Shown here in pieces: positions 1 to 8,627 of a stretch of DNA of 64,000 nt. Both the position numbers and the translations under genes were made by a program. Source of the DNA: Archangium lansingense (lineage in GTDB: Bacteria > Myxococcota > Myxococcia > Myxococcales > Myxococcaceae); NCBI RefSeq assembly GCF_026626635.1, contig NZ_JAPNKA010000001.1, forward strand, positions 12,570,501 through 12,634,500, written 5' to 3'. Under the pieces are notes generated by a model, which did not search any database, was not told the origin of the DNA, and worked only from the letters and a program-made list of their open reading frames with translations. Every line of letters starts with the position of its first letter. Positions within the stretch are counted from its first letter, which is position 1.

Positions 1-2
1 GC

Positions 3-1610
3 CCGCAGCCTCCCTACTTCGACTACTCGCAGGAGTCCCCCGGCGAGGACTTCTGGCTGGACTACGTGGCCGACACTGGCGACGGGTGGAACTCCACCTA
101 CGCCGTGGCCCGGCTCCTCGCGCTGCCCTCGCTCGAGGTGGAGGATCCCCAGGGCCAGGCCCACGCCATCGAGCGCGGACGCATCCTCGTCTTCGGCGGG
201 GACCAGGTGTACCCGGGCGCCAGCCGCGACACGTACGAGGAGCGCCTCGTGCAGCCCTACGAGGAGGCCCTGGGCCGCACCCAGCACCCCAGCCCGGACC
301 TGTTCGCCATCCCCGGCAACCACGACTGGTACGACGGGCTGTCCTCCTTCATGCGCCTGTTCTGCGCCAACCGCTGGCTGGCCGGCCGGCGCACCCGGCA
401 GAGCCGCAGCTACTTCGCTCTCAAGCTGCCCCAGGGCTGGTGGCTCATCGGCACCGACGTGCAGCTCGACAGCGACATCGACGTGCCCCAGGTGGAGTAC
501 TTCCGCCAGGTGGCCACGCACATGCAGCCCGAGGATCGCATCATCCTCTGCAACGCCGAGCCCGCCTGGGTCATGGCCGCTACCTCCAAGCGGCGCCGCG
601 GCTACCTGGAGAACAACCTCGACTACCTCCAGGAGAAGGTGTTCGGCCGGCGCATCAGCCTCTTCCTCGCCGGCGACCTGCACCACTACCGGCGCCACGA
701 GAATCCCGACGGCAAACACAAGATCATCGCGGGCGGCGGCGGGGCCTTCCTCCACCCCACCCACGCTCCGGCGGCACGGCGGCTGCGCGACGGGTACGTG
801 CACAAGAAGAGCTTCCCGGACGAAAAAACATCCCGGAAGCTGGCGCGGCAGAACCTCATGCTCATCCGCCACAGCCCCCTCTTCGGGCTGATGACGGGCG
901 CGCTCTACCTGCTGCTCGCGCTGGCGACGTACACGGAGATCGGCTCCTACGGGCTCACGCAGCTCCCCCAGGTGCTCTCCGCCGTGGCCTCCTCGGTGGT
1001 GACCCGTCCCTGGTCACTCACCCTGGGGCTGGCCACCCTCGGCGGGCTCGTCGGCTTCGCGGACAAGGACTTCGGACGCTGGCGCTGGCTGGCCGGCGGA
1101 CTGCACGGCCTCGCGCACATCACCGCCGCCTTCCTCGTGGCCTGGGGCGGCATGTACTTCACCGCCAACGGGATGGGCATCTGTCAGGAGATCCTCCCCG
1201 GCAACACCATCCTCGTCCCCGGAGCCACCCTGTGCGCCGCCGGGTGGATGCACGTGTGGGGCAAGTTCTTCATGGGCGCCTTCTTCACCTTCCTCGGCGG
1301 CTTCCTCGTCGGGCCCTTCATCATGGGCCTGTACCTGATGGTGAGCGTCAACACCTTCAAGGCCCACTCCAACGAGGCCTTCATCTCCCTGGCCGTCGCC
1401 GACTGGAAGAACTTCCTGCGGCTGCGCATCGACAAGGACGGGCAGCTCACCGTCTTCCCCGTGGGCCTCGAGCGCGTGCCTCGCAAGTGGAAGGAGACGC
1501 ACGCCAGCCCCTATGCGCCCGCCTACGAGCCGGACGACCCCGAGGCCACTCCGCCCCGCCTCATCGAGCCGCCCATCCGAGTGATGCCTCCCCGGAGCCC
1601 CGGCCCGTAG
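3..1610 (+). CDS. Metallophosphoesterase with membrane segments (5' end outside window)
   Basis: The frame is already open at base 3, so the true start lies left of the window; 535 codons are visible. Calcineurin-type metal-binding motifs are seen in order: FGGDQVYPG near visible residue 67, GNHD near 106 and AGDLHHYRRH near 224, with a glycine-rich GGGGAFLHPTH after it. These ligate the dinuclear metal centre in this phosphoesterase superfamily. Several hydrophobic stretches follow between about residues 295 and 450, so the enzyme is probably membrane-anchored. The substrate cannot be deduced. The stop lies 2 bp from the stop of the convergent thioredoxin-like gene. Confidence 0.85.
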   Translation, partial: PQPPYFDYSQESPGEDFWLDYVADTGDGWNSTYAVARLLALPSLEVEDPQGQAHAIERGRILVFGGDQVYPGASRDTYEERLVQPYEEALGRTQHPSPDLFAIPGNHDWYDGLSSFMRLFCANRWLAGRRTRQSRSYFALKLPQGWWLIGTDVQLDSDIDVPQVEYFRQVATHMQPEDRIILCNAEPAWVMAATSKRRRGYLENNLDYLQEKVFGRRISLFLAGDLHHYRRHENPDGKHKIIAGGGGAFLHPTHAPAARRLRDGYVHKKSFPDEKTSRKLARQNLMLIRHSPLFGLMTGALYLLLALATYTEIGSYGLTQLPQVLSAVASSVVTRPWSLTLGLATLGGLVGFADKDFGRWRWLAGGLHGLAHITAAFLVAWGGMYFTANGMGICQEILPGNTILVPGATLCAAGWMHVWGKFFMGAFFTFLGGFLVGPFIMGLYLMVSVNTFKAHSNEAFISLAVADWKNFLRLRIDKDGQLTVFPVGLERVPRKWKETHASPYAPAYEPDDPEATPPRLIEPPIRVMPPRSPGP

Positions 1611-1612
1611 TC

Positions 1613-2074
1613 TCAGTCCCAGAGCGGCGCGGAGCACTCGCCGCACTGGCGCTGCGCCAGGTCCAGCCACTCCAGCGCCTCGCCGAGCACCTGTGCCGTG
1701 GGCCGGCCGTGCACGTCCACCACCCCGTAGAGCTCGCCGAAGCGGTTGGCCACCGCCACCACCGCCATCCCGGGCACGCGCCCGAAGCTCTCCGCGAGCT
1801 TCCACGTCACCGTGCCCTCCTCGTCCTTCAGCGCCCCCGGCAGCACCGGCTCCCCGGGCCGGCCGGGCATCATCACCGTGAAGGCCTCGACCTCCTCCTG
1901 GTGCCACCCGGGCGCTCGCGCCACCAGTTCCGCATGCAGCCGCTGACAGGCCTCACAATTGGCATGCAGCAACGCCACCACCATCTCCCGCCGCTGCCAG
2001 GCCTTGCGCGTGCCGCGCTCGTGCCCATCCTCGGTCGCGAGCTGAAACAGGGGGATGTCTCGTCTGAGCGGCAT
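1613..2074 (-). CDS. Thioredoxin-like fold protein
   Basis: 153 aa. A CEAC (CxxC) motif lies in the N-terminal third, followed by a region ending in a GxxYGVVDVHGRP strand, matching the peroxiredoxin/thioredoxin-like fold with a redox-active cysteine pair. There is no signal peptide, so a cytoplasmic redox role is likely. I chose the ATG at 2074 because GAGGAGG lies 6 nt upstream; an upstream in-frame start at 2101 has no such site. Two further cysteines (CGEC) sit at the C-terminus and could bind metal or act in disulfide exchange. Convergent and nearly abutting with the phosphoesterase gene. Confidence 0.65.
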   Translation of the reverse strand: MPLRRDIPLFQLATEDGHERGTRKAWQRREMVVALLHANCEACQRLHAELVARAPGWHQEEVEAFTVMMPGRPGEPVLPGALKDEEGTVTWKLAESFGRVPGMAVVAVANRFGELYGVVDVHGRPTAQVLGEALEWLDLAQRQCGECSAPLWD

Positions 2075-2188
2075 AGGCCACCTCCTCTCTTTCAATAACA
2101 CCCACCTGGGCTCCGAATCCCATACAGTGGCTCCACGGGATTTCCGGGATGATCAGGCGATCTCGCAGCACACTTGCCCGTTTTGATG

Positions 2189-2194
2189 TAAAAT
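2189..2194 (+). promoter_or_regulatory. Possible -10 element of a leaderless transcript
   Basis: TAAAAT ends 6 nt before the ATG of the TonB-domain gene at 2201, in an otherwise GC-rich stretch. If used as a -10 box, transcription would begin at or next to the start codon. No Shine-Dalgarno sequence precedes that ATG. No -35 hexamer at good spacing was found, so this is tentative. Confidence 0.3.
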
Positions 2195-2200
2195 TACGCC

Positions 2201-2839
2201 ATGATTGGCTCACCCCTCTCCGTGCAGCCCCGCCTTGCCCTCTCCTGCCTGCTGGCCGCCTGTATCGCCCTGGGTGGTACTGGGTGCGCCACGGCCTCAC
2301 GGGCAACTACCTCGACGCTGCCCGCGTCCGAGCCCATCGCCGAGACGGCTCCGACCCCCGCGCCTGAGTCTGAGCCCGCGCCAGCCCCTGTGGCCAAGGC
2401 CGCACGCCCCAAGGCCGCGAAGCGCACCGCCGCCCGGCCCGCGTCCACTCCCGAGGTGAAGACCGAGGCAAAGCCCGAGGCGAGGACGCCCGTCGCGGCG
2501 AGGGCGCCCGAGCTGAGGAGGCCCCAGCCGGAGTCGCTCGGAGCGGGAGAGCCCGTGGCGTTCGAGCCCTCGGCGATGACACGTCCCCAGCGGGTGAGCG
2601 GAAGGGAGCCACAGCTCACCGCGGAGGCCCGAGCCGAGCGCGTGCGCGGCACCGCGCTGGTGCGCTGCGTGGTGACGCGTGAGGGACGGGTGACCAACTG
2701 CCGGCTGCTCAATGGCCTGCCCTATATGGAGCAGGAGCTGCTCGAGGCGCTGTCCACCTGGCGGGTCACGCCCATCACGTCCCAGGGCAAGGCGCTGGAC
2801 GTGGACTACACCTTCGTCGTGCGCATCCCCACGGGGTGA
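2201..2839 (+). CDS. Lipoprotein with TonB C-terminal-like domain
   Basis: 212 aa. The N-terminus is a lipoprotein signal with lipobox cysteine at residue 29 (LGGTGC). A Pro/Ala/Lys-rich linker (about residues 35-110) resembles the periplasm-spanning region of TonB. The last about 85 residues (GTALVRCVVTREGRVTNC followed by LLEALSTWRVTP) match the TonB C-terminal fold common in myxobacterial energy-transducer-like paralogues. A lipid anchor instead of the usual N-terminal helix, and no ExbB/ExbD next to it, argue that this is a TonB-domain lipoprotein rather than a classical transducer. Confidence 0.75.
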   Translation: MIGSPLSVQPRLALSCLLAACIALGGTGCATASRATTSTLPASEPIAETAPTPAPESEPAPAPVAKAARPKAAKRTAARPASTPEVKTEAKPEARTPVAARAPELRRPQPESLGAGEPVAFEPSAMTRPQRVSGREPQLTAEARAERVRGTALVRCVVTREGRVTNCRLLNGLPYMEQELLEALSTWRVTPITSQGKALDVDYTFVVRIPTG

Positions 2840-2929
2840 GCCGCGGTTCGCGATCGCCCACCCGTAGATGGCCCGGGAGCAGCACGGGGCGGACGCCGCC
2901 TCGTCCCCGCTCGAGCACATCCGCCCGCG

Positions 2930-3958
2930 TCAACACATGCAGACGGAGATCGGCATCGTGATGCGGCGGATGACCTTGCCCTCACCGGAGCGAAGCTCGC
3001 GGGTGGTGCCGAAATCACCTTGGAGGAGGAGCTCGAGCTGCCCGTCCCCCTCGACATCGAGCAAGGCGTCGATGGACTGGAACTGACCGAGACGGAGGAG
3101 CCGCGTCCGCTCGACGCCCTGCTCGGTGACGCGGTAGAGGCCCCACACGTCGTCCGGCGGGTCTTCGCACGGCCCGTCCCCGAAGCGCAGGTGGAGCGAA
3201 ATCCAGGTCTCGCCGGTCGTGGGGTGCCGGACCGTCACCACGCGCGGCGCATTCACCTGCTCGCGCGCACCCTCGGCGTCGGCTCCGACCCACTCCTTCC
3301 TGGCCTTGGCGACGACCTTGGACTTGAGGAAATCGGCACGAGCCGCGGCCACGGCCTCCTTGTTCACGGCCGGTTGCAGAACCTGGATCGGTTCGGCGCT
3401 GGCCGCGCGCGCGAAGGAGCCCTTGCAGCGATCGAGGCGAGCGGCCAGCACCTTGTGGCCGAGGGAGAAGACACTGTCGGCGGGCGACTTGGAACCGTTG
3501 TCGCCAAGGGAGTAGCTCGGGTCACCAACGTCACCAACCAGGCGGGCCACGATGGCAAAACCAGACACGGTCGCATGACAGCGCTCGTCGACGAACACCT
3601 TGCGCTTGCTCCACGCGCGCAGGTCCGCCGGGAGGTGGGCCTCGGAGACCTCGGCGATCACGCGCGGGTTCGACTCATCGCCCGTCAGGCGCAACGGCCC
3701 GTGCGGCAGCAGCTCCTCTGCCTTCTCGACATTGGCCAGCACCAGGTAGGAGGTGTCGTCGGCCGGGACCACGAAGTGGAGCTTGGAGCGCGGTGCGGAT
3801 GACTCCCGTGCCGTCGCCGGCCCGCCGTAGGCGCTACCGACAACGAGCACCATCATCAGGAAGCCTCGGACCAGGGCCGCACCGGCCCCTTCGAGACCGG
3901 CAGCGGCGCGAGCACCAGGACACGGATGAAGCAACTCGGGATGAAGTGGGTTGGACAT
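2930..3958 (-). CDS. Hypothetical exported protein with FG-GAP-like end
   Basis: 342 aa from the first ATG. A hydrophobic stretch at residues 30-45 looks like a signal peptide; an internal ATG pair at 3856, preceded by GAGG, is a credible alternative start. The mature part contains scattered cysteines. Near the C-terminus is a DVEGDGQLELLLQGDFG segment of the kind found in FG-GAP/VCBS calcium-binding repeats. I do not recognise the full-length family. A periplasmic or secreted location is inferred from the signal-like segment. Confidence 0.6.
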   Translation of the reverse strand: MSNPLHPELLHPCPGARAAAGLEGAGAALVRGFLMMVLVVGSAYGGPATARESSAPRSKLHFVVPADDTSYLVLANVEKAEELLPHGPLRLTGDESNPRVIAEVSEAHLPADLRAWSKRKVFVDERCHATVSGFAIVARLVGDVGDPSYSLGDNGSKSPADSVFSLGHKVLAARLDRCKGSFARAASAEPIQVLQPAVNKEAVAAARADFLKSKVVAKARKEWVGADAEGAREQVNAPRVVTVRHPTTGETWISLHLRFGDGPCEDPPDDVWGLYRVTEQGVERTRLLRLGQFQSIDALLDVEGDGQLELLLQGDFGTTRELRSGEGKVIRRITMPISVCMC

Positions 3959-4211
3959 GGATGCTCACGACTGCAAGCAGCGAGCCCATGCGCAAGGGCT
4001 TGGATTCTCAGGGCTTTGGGTGACCTCGCCTCCGGCCGGACACGTAGAGCGTGGTTCCCCGGACACGCTCAGTCACGACGCGTCCAACACAGCGCGTGAC
4101 ACGCCAAACGTCCAGCGTGGCGTGGCAAAAGACAATCCGCTGGGCAGGCTGTTCCACGCCGCCGCCACGAAGAAATGGGGCCAACTCCATCCCTACACCG
4201 GAGCTTGAGCG

Positions 4212-4670
4212 ATGCGCAGGCAGAAGCACACGACAGGAACCTTCATCAGGATTGCCCTCTCCGATGGCTCCTTCGGCTATGCACGGCTGCTTGAGTCACC
4301 GTATGCGGCCTTCTACAACTACAGAACCACAAGTCCGGACGCGGATCTGGACAGGATCGCCGCAAGCCCCATCCTTTTCAGGATCGCTGTCCGCCATCTG
4401 GCCCTGGACGCGTGGGAGGGCATCGGGCGAAGGACGCTCGAGGAGCAGCTGACCCAGCCTGTCGTTCAGTTCATGCAGGACCTGGGAGACTTCCGGCGCT
4501 GCACCATCTTCGACACCGCTGGTCATGAGCGAGCCGCCGAGCCCCAGGAGTGTGTAGGTCTCGAGCGGGCCGCGGTCTGGGAACGGGATTCCGTTGAGGA
4601 ACGCCTGCTGGACACCTTCCTGGGACGGCCCAACGCCGATGAGGAGCACCTGAAGGTACGTCTGCATTGA
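4212..4670 (+). CDS. Imm26-family immunity protein (orphan)
   Basis: 152 aa. The N-terminus (MRRQKHTTGTFIRIALSDG then YARLL) and the mid-region LFRIAV followed by WEGIG match the Imm26 immunity family of bacterial polymorphic toxin systems. The C-terminal half (ECVGLERAAVWERDSVEERL) also resembles the myxobacterial members. GGAG lies 8 nt before the ATG. No toxin gene is adjacent: upstream is an unrelated minus-strand gene and downstream a metallo-hydrolase. It is therefore best read as an orphan immunity gene, which in such systems can protect against toxins of related strains. Confidence 0.75.
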   Translation: MRRQKHTTGTFIRIALSDGSFGYARLLESPYAAFYNYRTTSPDADLDRIAASPILFRIAVRHLALDAWEGIGRRTLEEQLTQPVVQFMQDLGDFRRCTIFDTAGHERAAEPQECVGLERAAVWERDSVEERLLDTFLGRPNADEEHLKVRLH

Positions 4671-4763
4671 CCCGGGCCACCCGCCCGGCGGGGCGCCTGT
4701 CCGCTTCCTCTATCAACATGGGGGGAAGTGGCACGCGAGGCAGCCCCGCGTTAAACCTGCCGC

Positions 4764-5873
4764 ATGCCCAAGGGTTCCGTCTTCGGTGGGAAGGCCCACG
4801 GCCTCCGTCTCGAGCGCATGCGCTCCTCTCCCCGCTTCCTGGATGGGTTCTTCAAGAACACCGCGGGAGTGGGCCCCGGACTCAAGCCGGGCACCAGGTT
4901 CTCGACGATGGGCGAGTTCTTCCTCGGCGGGAAGGAGCGGACGCCACCCGGACCTCTTCCCTTCGAGAGCCCGCTCGCCACGTGGGCCCAGCCGGTGGAC
5001 ACGGGACTGCGCGCGACGTGGCTCGGACACTCGACGGTGCTGCTCGAGGTGGACGGACTGCGCGTGCTCACGGACCCCGTCTGGGGCGAGCGCGTGTCCC
5101 CCTGGTCCTTCGCGGGGCCCAAGCGCTTCCATCCGGTGCCGGTGACGATCTCCCAGCTTCCCCCGCTGGATGCGGTCATCGTCTCGCACGACCACTACGA
5201 CCACCTCGACTACCCGACCATCCTCGAGCTGGCGCGCACGGAGGTGCCCTTCTACACGTCCCTCGGCGTGGGCGCACACCTGGAGGCCTGGGGCATACTG
5301 CCCGAGCGCATCACCGAGCTGGACTGGTGGGAGTCCGCCACGCTGCCGCGAGGCGAGCTGCGCATCACCGCCGCTCCATCGCAGCACTTCTCCGGCCGAG
5401 GACTGGGAGATCGCAACCGCACGCTCTGGTCGTCGTTCGTCATCGAGAGCCCGAGGCACAAGGTCTTCTTCAGCGGCGACACGGGGCTCACGCCGGAGTA
5501 CGCGGACATCCGCCAGAAGCTCGGGCCGTTCGACCTCGTCATGCTGGAGGTGGGCGCGTTCCACCCAGCATGGGGCGACATCCACCTCGGGCCGGAGAAC
5601 GCCCTGAAGGCGCTGGAGCTGCTCGGCGGCGGCGCGTTCCTGCCGGTGCACTGGGGCACGTTCAACCTCGCCATCCACGCGTGGGATGACCCGGCGGAGA
5701 CGCTCGTACGACTGGGGCAGGAGCAGCGGGTGCGCCTGGTGATGCCGAGGCTGGGAGCCCCGGTGGAGCCATCGCGGGTGGAGAGCGTGGAGCCGTGGTG
5801 GCAGTCCGTCCGCTCAGGCCAGGCTGCGAGCGAGGCTTCCCAGAGTGGCCAGAGCGCCCTCCAGCCGCGGTGA
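4764..5873 (+). CDS. MBL-fold metallo-hydrolase, NAPE-PLD/UlaG-like
   Basis: 369 aa, soluble, no signal peptide. The metallo-beta-lactamase signature HDHYDHLD lies near residue 142, preceded by WLGHSTVLLEVDG. SGDTG near residue 238 and the terminal histidine in LPVHWGTF (about residue 295) complete the metal ligands. The arrangement, including a GPKRFHPVP segment, is that of N-acyl-phosphatidylethanolamine-hydrolysing phospholipase D-like proteins. The last 60 bp overlap the 3' end of the convergent MocR gene. No clear ribosome-binding site precedes the ATG. Confidence 0.85.
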   Translation: MPKGSVFGGKAHGLRLERMRSSPRFLDGFFKNTAGVGPGLKPGTRFSTMGEFFLGGKERTPPGPLPFESPLATWAQPVDTGLRATWLGHSTVLLEVDGLRVLTDPVWGERVSPWSFAGPKRFHPVPVTISQLPPLDAVIVSHDHYDHLDYPTILELARTEVPFYTSLGVGAHLEAWGILPERITELDWWESATLPRGELRITAAPSQHFSGRGLGDRNRTLWSSFVIESPRHKVFFSGDTGLTPEYADIRQKLGPFDLVMLEVGAFHPAWGDIHLGPENALKALELLGGGAFLPVHWGTFNLAIHAWDDPAETLVRLGQEQRVRLVMPRLGAPVEPSRVESVEPWWQSVRSGQAASEASQSGQSALQPR

Positions 5874-7253
5874 CCATGGGAAACCGCAGCTCAGGCGGAT
5901 GAAGTTCCCGTAGCGCTTCTGCGCCGAGAAGATGGGACCGGGCGCGATGCTGATGCCCGCCTCCAGCGCCCGCTCGTGCAGCACCAGCGCGTCCACCTTG
6001 CGCGGCAGCTCCACCCAGACGAGCTGGCCTCCCTCGGGCCGCGTCACGCGTGTGCCCTCCGGGAAGTGCTCGCCAATGGCCTCCACCATCCGCTGCACCT
6101 GCGACGCGAGCTGCCGGCGCAGCGAGCGCAGGTGTCTGTCATAGCCCCCGTTGCGCAGGAAGGCGGCAATGGCGAGCTGGGGCAGCGTGGGCGTGGCCAC
6201 CGTCTGCGCGAACTTGAGCAGCTCCACCTTCTCCCGGAAGCGCCCCGGCGCAACCCAGCCCACCCGGTAGCCCGGCGCCAGCGTCTTGGAGAAGGAGCCG
6301 CACAGCAGTACCAACCCCTCCGTGTCATGCGCCTTCGCGGGCCTCGGCCGCTGCGGGCCGAAGTGCAGATCTCCGTAGAGGTCATCCTCGATGAGCGGAA
6401 TCCCGCGCTCGGCGAGCATCCGCACCAGCCGCTGGCGGTTCTCCTCCGGCATGCAGCTTCCCAGCGGGTTGCTGAAGCTGGGCACCACCAGCACCACGGC
6501 CACCTTGCGCTTCTTCAGCGCCGACTCCAGCGCGTCCAGCTCCATGCCATGGCGAGGGTGGCTCGGAATCTCCAGCGCTCGCAGTCCCTGCGCCTCAATG
6601 GCCTGCAGCGTGCCGTAGTAGGCCGGGGACTCGATGGCCACGGTGTCGCCGGTGCGCGCCACCGTGGACAGGCTCAGGTGGATCGCCTCCGAGGCTCCAC
6701 AGGTGATGACGAAGTCCTCCGGCGCGAGTGGACAACCCCAGTCCAGCGAGCGGCGCGCCACCTGCTGCCGCAGCACCAGGCACCCCGGGGGCATGTCGTA
6801 CTCAATCGCCACCTCGCCGGCCTCGCGAGCCAGCAGGGCCAGCTCGCGGTTGAGGCGCCGGGTGGGCAGCAGCGCCGGAGAGGGAAACGCCGCCCCGAAG
6901 GAGACGATGCGCGCGTCGCTCGCCGCGCGGTACACCCGGGCCACCAGCGCGCTCACACTCACCGGTGTGGCTGAGGCCGCTGGTTGGGACACCTGGGGCT
7001 CTGCGGGCAGAGGGCGCTCGCGCCGACGCACGTAGTGCCCGGACTGCGGCCGCGTCTCGATGAGCCCCATCGACTCCAGGTGCACATACGCCTGCAGCAC
7101 CGTGGACACGCTCACCCGCTCGCTCGCGCTGAGCTGGCGCACCGAGGGCATCCGGTCCCCCGCCCGCAGCGTGCCCGCGGAGATGGCCTCGCCCAGCCGC
7201 TCGGCCACCTGCTCGTACAGCTTCGGCTTGTGTACCGCGCTCGCCTGTCTCAT
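5814..7253 (-). CDS. MocR-type GntR/aminotransferase transcription regulator
   Basis: 479 aa from the ATG at 7253 (GGAGG 5 nt upstream); an in-frame start at 7292 lacks as good a site. A GntR winged helix-turn-helix (LYEQVAERLGEAISAGTLRAGDRMPSVRQL) is followed by a fold-type-I aminotransferase domain. It has the PLP lysine motif SFSKTLAPGYRVGW and a DDLYGDL motif. This is the MocR architecture, in which PLP or a ligand switches DNA binding. It is divergent from the transporter gene at 7450, and the shared 196-bp gap holds paired operator-like sites, so the transporter is the probable target. Confidence 0.9.
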   Translation of the reverse strand: MRQASAVHKPKLYEQVAERLGEAISAGTLRAGDRMPSVRQLSASERVSVSTVLQAYVHLESMGLIETRPQSGHYVRRRERPLPAEPQVSQPAASATPVSVSALVARVYRAASDARIVSFGAAFPSPALLPTRRLNRELALLAREAGEVAIEYDMPPGCLVLRQQVARRSLDWGCPLAPEDFVITCGASEAIHLSLSTVARTGDTVAIESPAYYGTLQAIEAQGLRALEIPSHPRHGMELDALESALKKRKVAVVLVVPSFSNPLGSCMPEENRQRLVRMLAERGIPLIEDDLYGDLHFGPQRPRPAKAHDTEGLVLLCGSFSKTLAPGYRVGWVAPGRFREKVELLKFAQTVATPTLPQLAIAAFLRNGGYDRHLRSLRRQLASQVQRMVEAIGEHFPEGTRVTRPEGGQLVWVELPRKVDALVLHERALEAGISIAPGPIFSAQKRYGNFIRLSCGFPWSPRLEGALATLGSLARSLA

Positions 7254-7314
7254 CGCGCCCTCCACTCCGGCCCGCAGGGCCACCTCCTCCATTAACGAGG
7301 AGGCGTCTCCGGGC

Positions 7315-7375
7315 CCAGGTACAGCTAGCCTCCGCGAGAACCAGCACAGTTCATCCCAGGCAAACTGTACTGGTT
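7315..7375. promoter_or_regulatory. Operator-like inverted repeats between mocR and transporter
   Basis: Two arms, AACCAGCACAGTT (7339-7351) and AACTGTACTGGTT (7363-7375), are inverted copies matching at 12 of 13 positions with an 11-bp spacer. A third related half-site, CCAGGTACAG (7315-7324), lies further towards the regulator gene. MocR regulators commonly bind pairs or triplets of such half-sites and control the divergent gene. Binding is inferred, not shown. Confidence 0.65.
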
Positions 7376-7449
7376 ACAAACGCAATCCGCTGAATCTGTT
7401 CTGCTCGCCACGAAGGGCACATGTTGAGCGGACCAGAGGAGGTGGAGAG

Positions 7450-8589
7450 ATGACCTCGAAATCGCTCATTGCCGGAGAGGAGCCGGCGGGCCTGGCGCTC
7501 GCACAGGGCGCGCTGTGGACGTACCTGCCGCGCATGGGAGGGATGATGCTCTCGTGCTGCGAGGGAACGGTGTGGCTCACCCGAGAGGGAGACCGCGAGG
7601 ACCACGTGTTGAGGCCCGGCGACGCGCTCCAGGTGGAGGGACACGGCCGGGTGGTGGTGCAGGCGCTGCGCCCCGCGCGCCTGTGCTTCGCGCCCATGCC
7701 GCGTTCCGAGTCCGCGCAAACGATGGAGGGGCTGCTGCTCGGCGCGCTCGGCGTGGTGGCCTTCAGCCTCACCCTGCCCGCCACCCGCGTGGCCGTACCA
7801 GAGCTGGGCAGCACCATGGTGGGCCTGGGCCGCGCGCTGGTGGCGGCGCTCCTCGCGGGGCTGCTGCTGGCCGTGCGCCGTGAGCGGATCCCCGAGCGCC
7901 GTCACTGGCCTCGCCTCGCGCTGGTGGCCGGGGGCGTGGTGGTGGGCTTCCCGCTGCTGTCCGCGCTGGCCCTGCGCCACATGCCCGCCTCGCACAGCGC
8001 GGTGCTGGTGGGCCTGCTGCCCGCGGCCACCGCCGTGGCAGCCGTCTTCCGTGCGCGCGAGCGCCCCTCGTGGGGCTTCTGGCTGTCGGCGCTGGCGGGG
8101 CTCGGCTGTGTGCTGGGCTTCGCACTGGCCCAAGGCGCGGGGCGGCCCACCGGGGCGGATGGGCTGGTGCTGCTGGCCGTGGCCGCGGCCGCGGTGGGCT
8201 ACGCCGAGGGCGCGGTGCTCGCGCGCGAGCTGGGAAGCTGGCGCGTCATCTGCTGGGCCCTGGTGCTCGCCGCGCCCTTCCTCGCCCCCGTGGTGGCGCT
8301 CTCCGTAGGCCCCGAGGTGCTCTCCGCCAGCCCCCGTGCGTGGCTCGGCATGGGCTACGTCTCCGCGGTGAGCATGTTCCTCGGCTTCTTCGCCTGGTAC
8401 CGCGGGCTGGCGCTCGGGGGCGTGGCGCGCATCAGCCAGCTCCAGCTCGCCCAGCCGCTGCTCACCCTGATGTGGTGCGCGCTGCTGCTCGGCGAGCCGG
8501 TGGGACACGGCACCTTGGGCGCCGCCGTGCTCGTGCTGATGTGCGTGTTCGCCGGCGTGCGCAGCCGCGTGCGGCGCGCGGGGGCGTAG
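7450..8589 (+). CDS. DUF2917-EamA (DMT) transporter fusion
   Basis: 379 aa. Residues about 10-80 (LWTYLPRMGGMMLSC then GTVWLTREGDREDHVL and LRPGDALQVEGHG) are a DUF2917 cupin-like domain. From about residue 95 the protein is a drug/metabolite transporter with roughly ten hydrophobic segments and two EamA-type halves (NxxPATRVAVPELGSTM-like start; WYRGLALGGVARISQLQLAQPLL near the end). GAGGTGGAG precedes the ATG. The reading frame is continuous across the junction. Export of an amino-acid-like or toxic metabolite is inferred from the family and the divergent MocR regulator. Confidence 0.85.
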   Translation: MTSKSLIAGEEPAGLALAQGALWTYLPRMGGMMLSCCEGTVWLTREGDREDHVLRPGDALQVEGHGRVVVQALRPARLCFAPMPRSESAQTMEGLLLGALGVVAFSLTLPATRVAVPELGSTMVGLGRALVAALLAGLLLAVRRERIPERRHWPRLALVAGGVVVGFPLLSALALRHMPASHSAVLVGLLPAATAVAAVFRARERPSWGFWLSALAGLGCVLGFALAQGAGRPTGADGLVLLAVAAAAVGYAEGAVLARELGSWRVICWALVLAAPFLAPVVALSVGPEVLSASPRAWLGMGYVSAVSMFLGFFAWYRGLALGGVARISQLQLAQPLLTLMWCALLLGEPVGHGTLGAAVLVLMCVFAGVRSRVRRAGA

Positions 8590-8590
8590 A

Positions 8591-8627
8591 CCCTCACCCC
8601 CGCCCTCTCCCAAAGGGAGAGGGGGCG
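8591..8627. repeat. REP-like palindromic repeat, copy 1
   Basis: CCCTCACCC, then CCCTCTCCC (8603-8611), a 3-nt loop and GGGAGAGGG (8615-8623). It fills the gap between the convergent stops of the transporter and methionine aminopeptidase genes, so it could act as a bidirectional hairpin terminator. Confidence 0.85.

Noticed and set aside
3951..4208. An 85-codon open frame before the Imm26 gene as a possible toxin
   Set aside because: No ribosome-binding site, no toxin motif and poor codon use; treated as non-coding.
4735..4763. Sigma-54 promoter before the metallo-hydrolase gene (TGGCACG present)
   Set aside because: The -12 TTGC element is missing at the right spacing.
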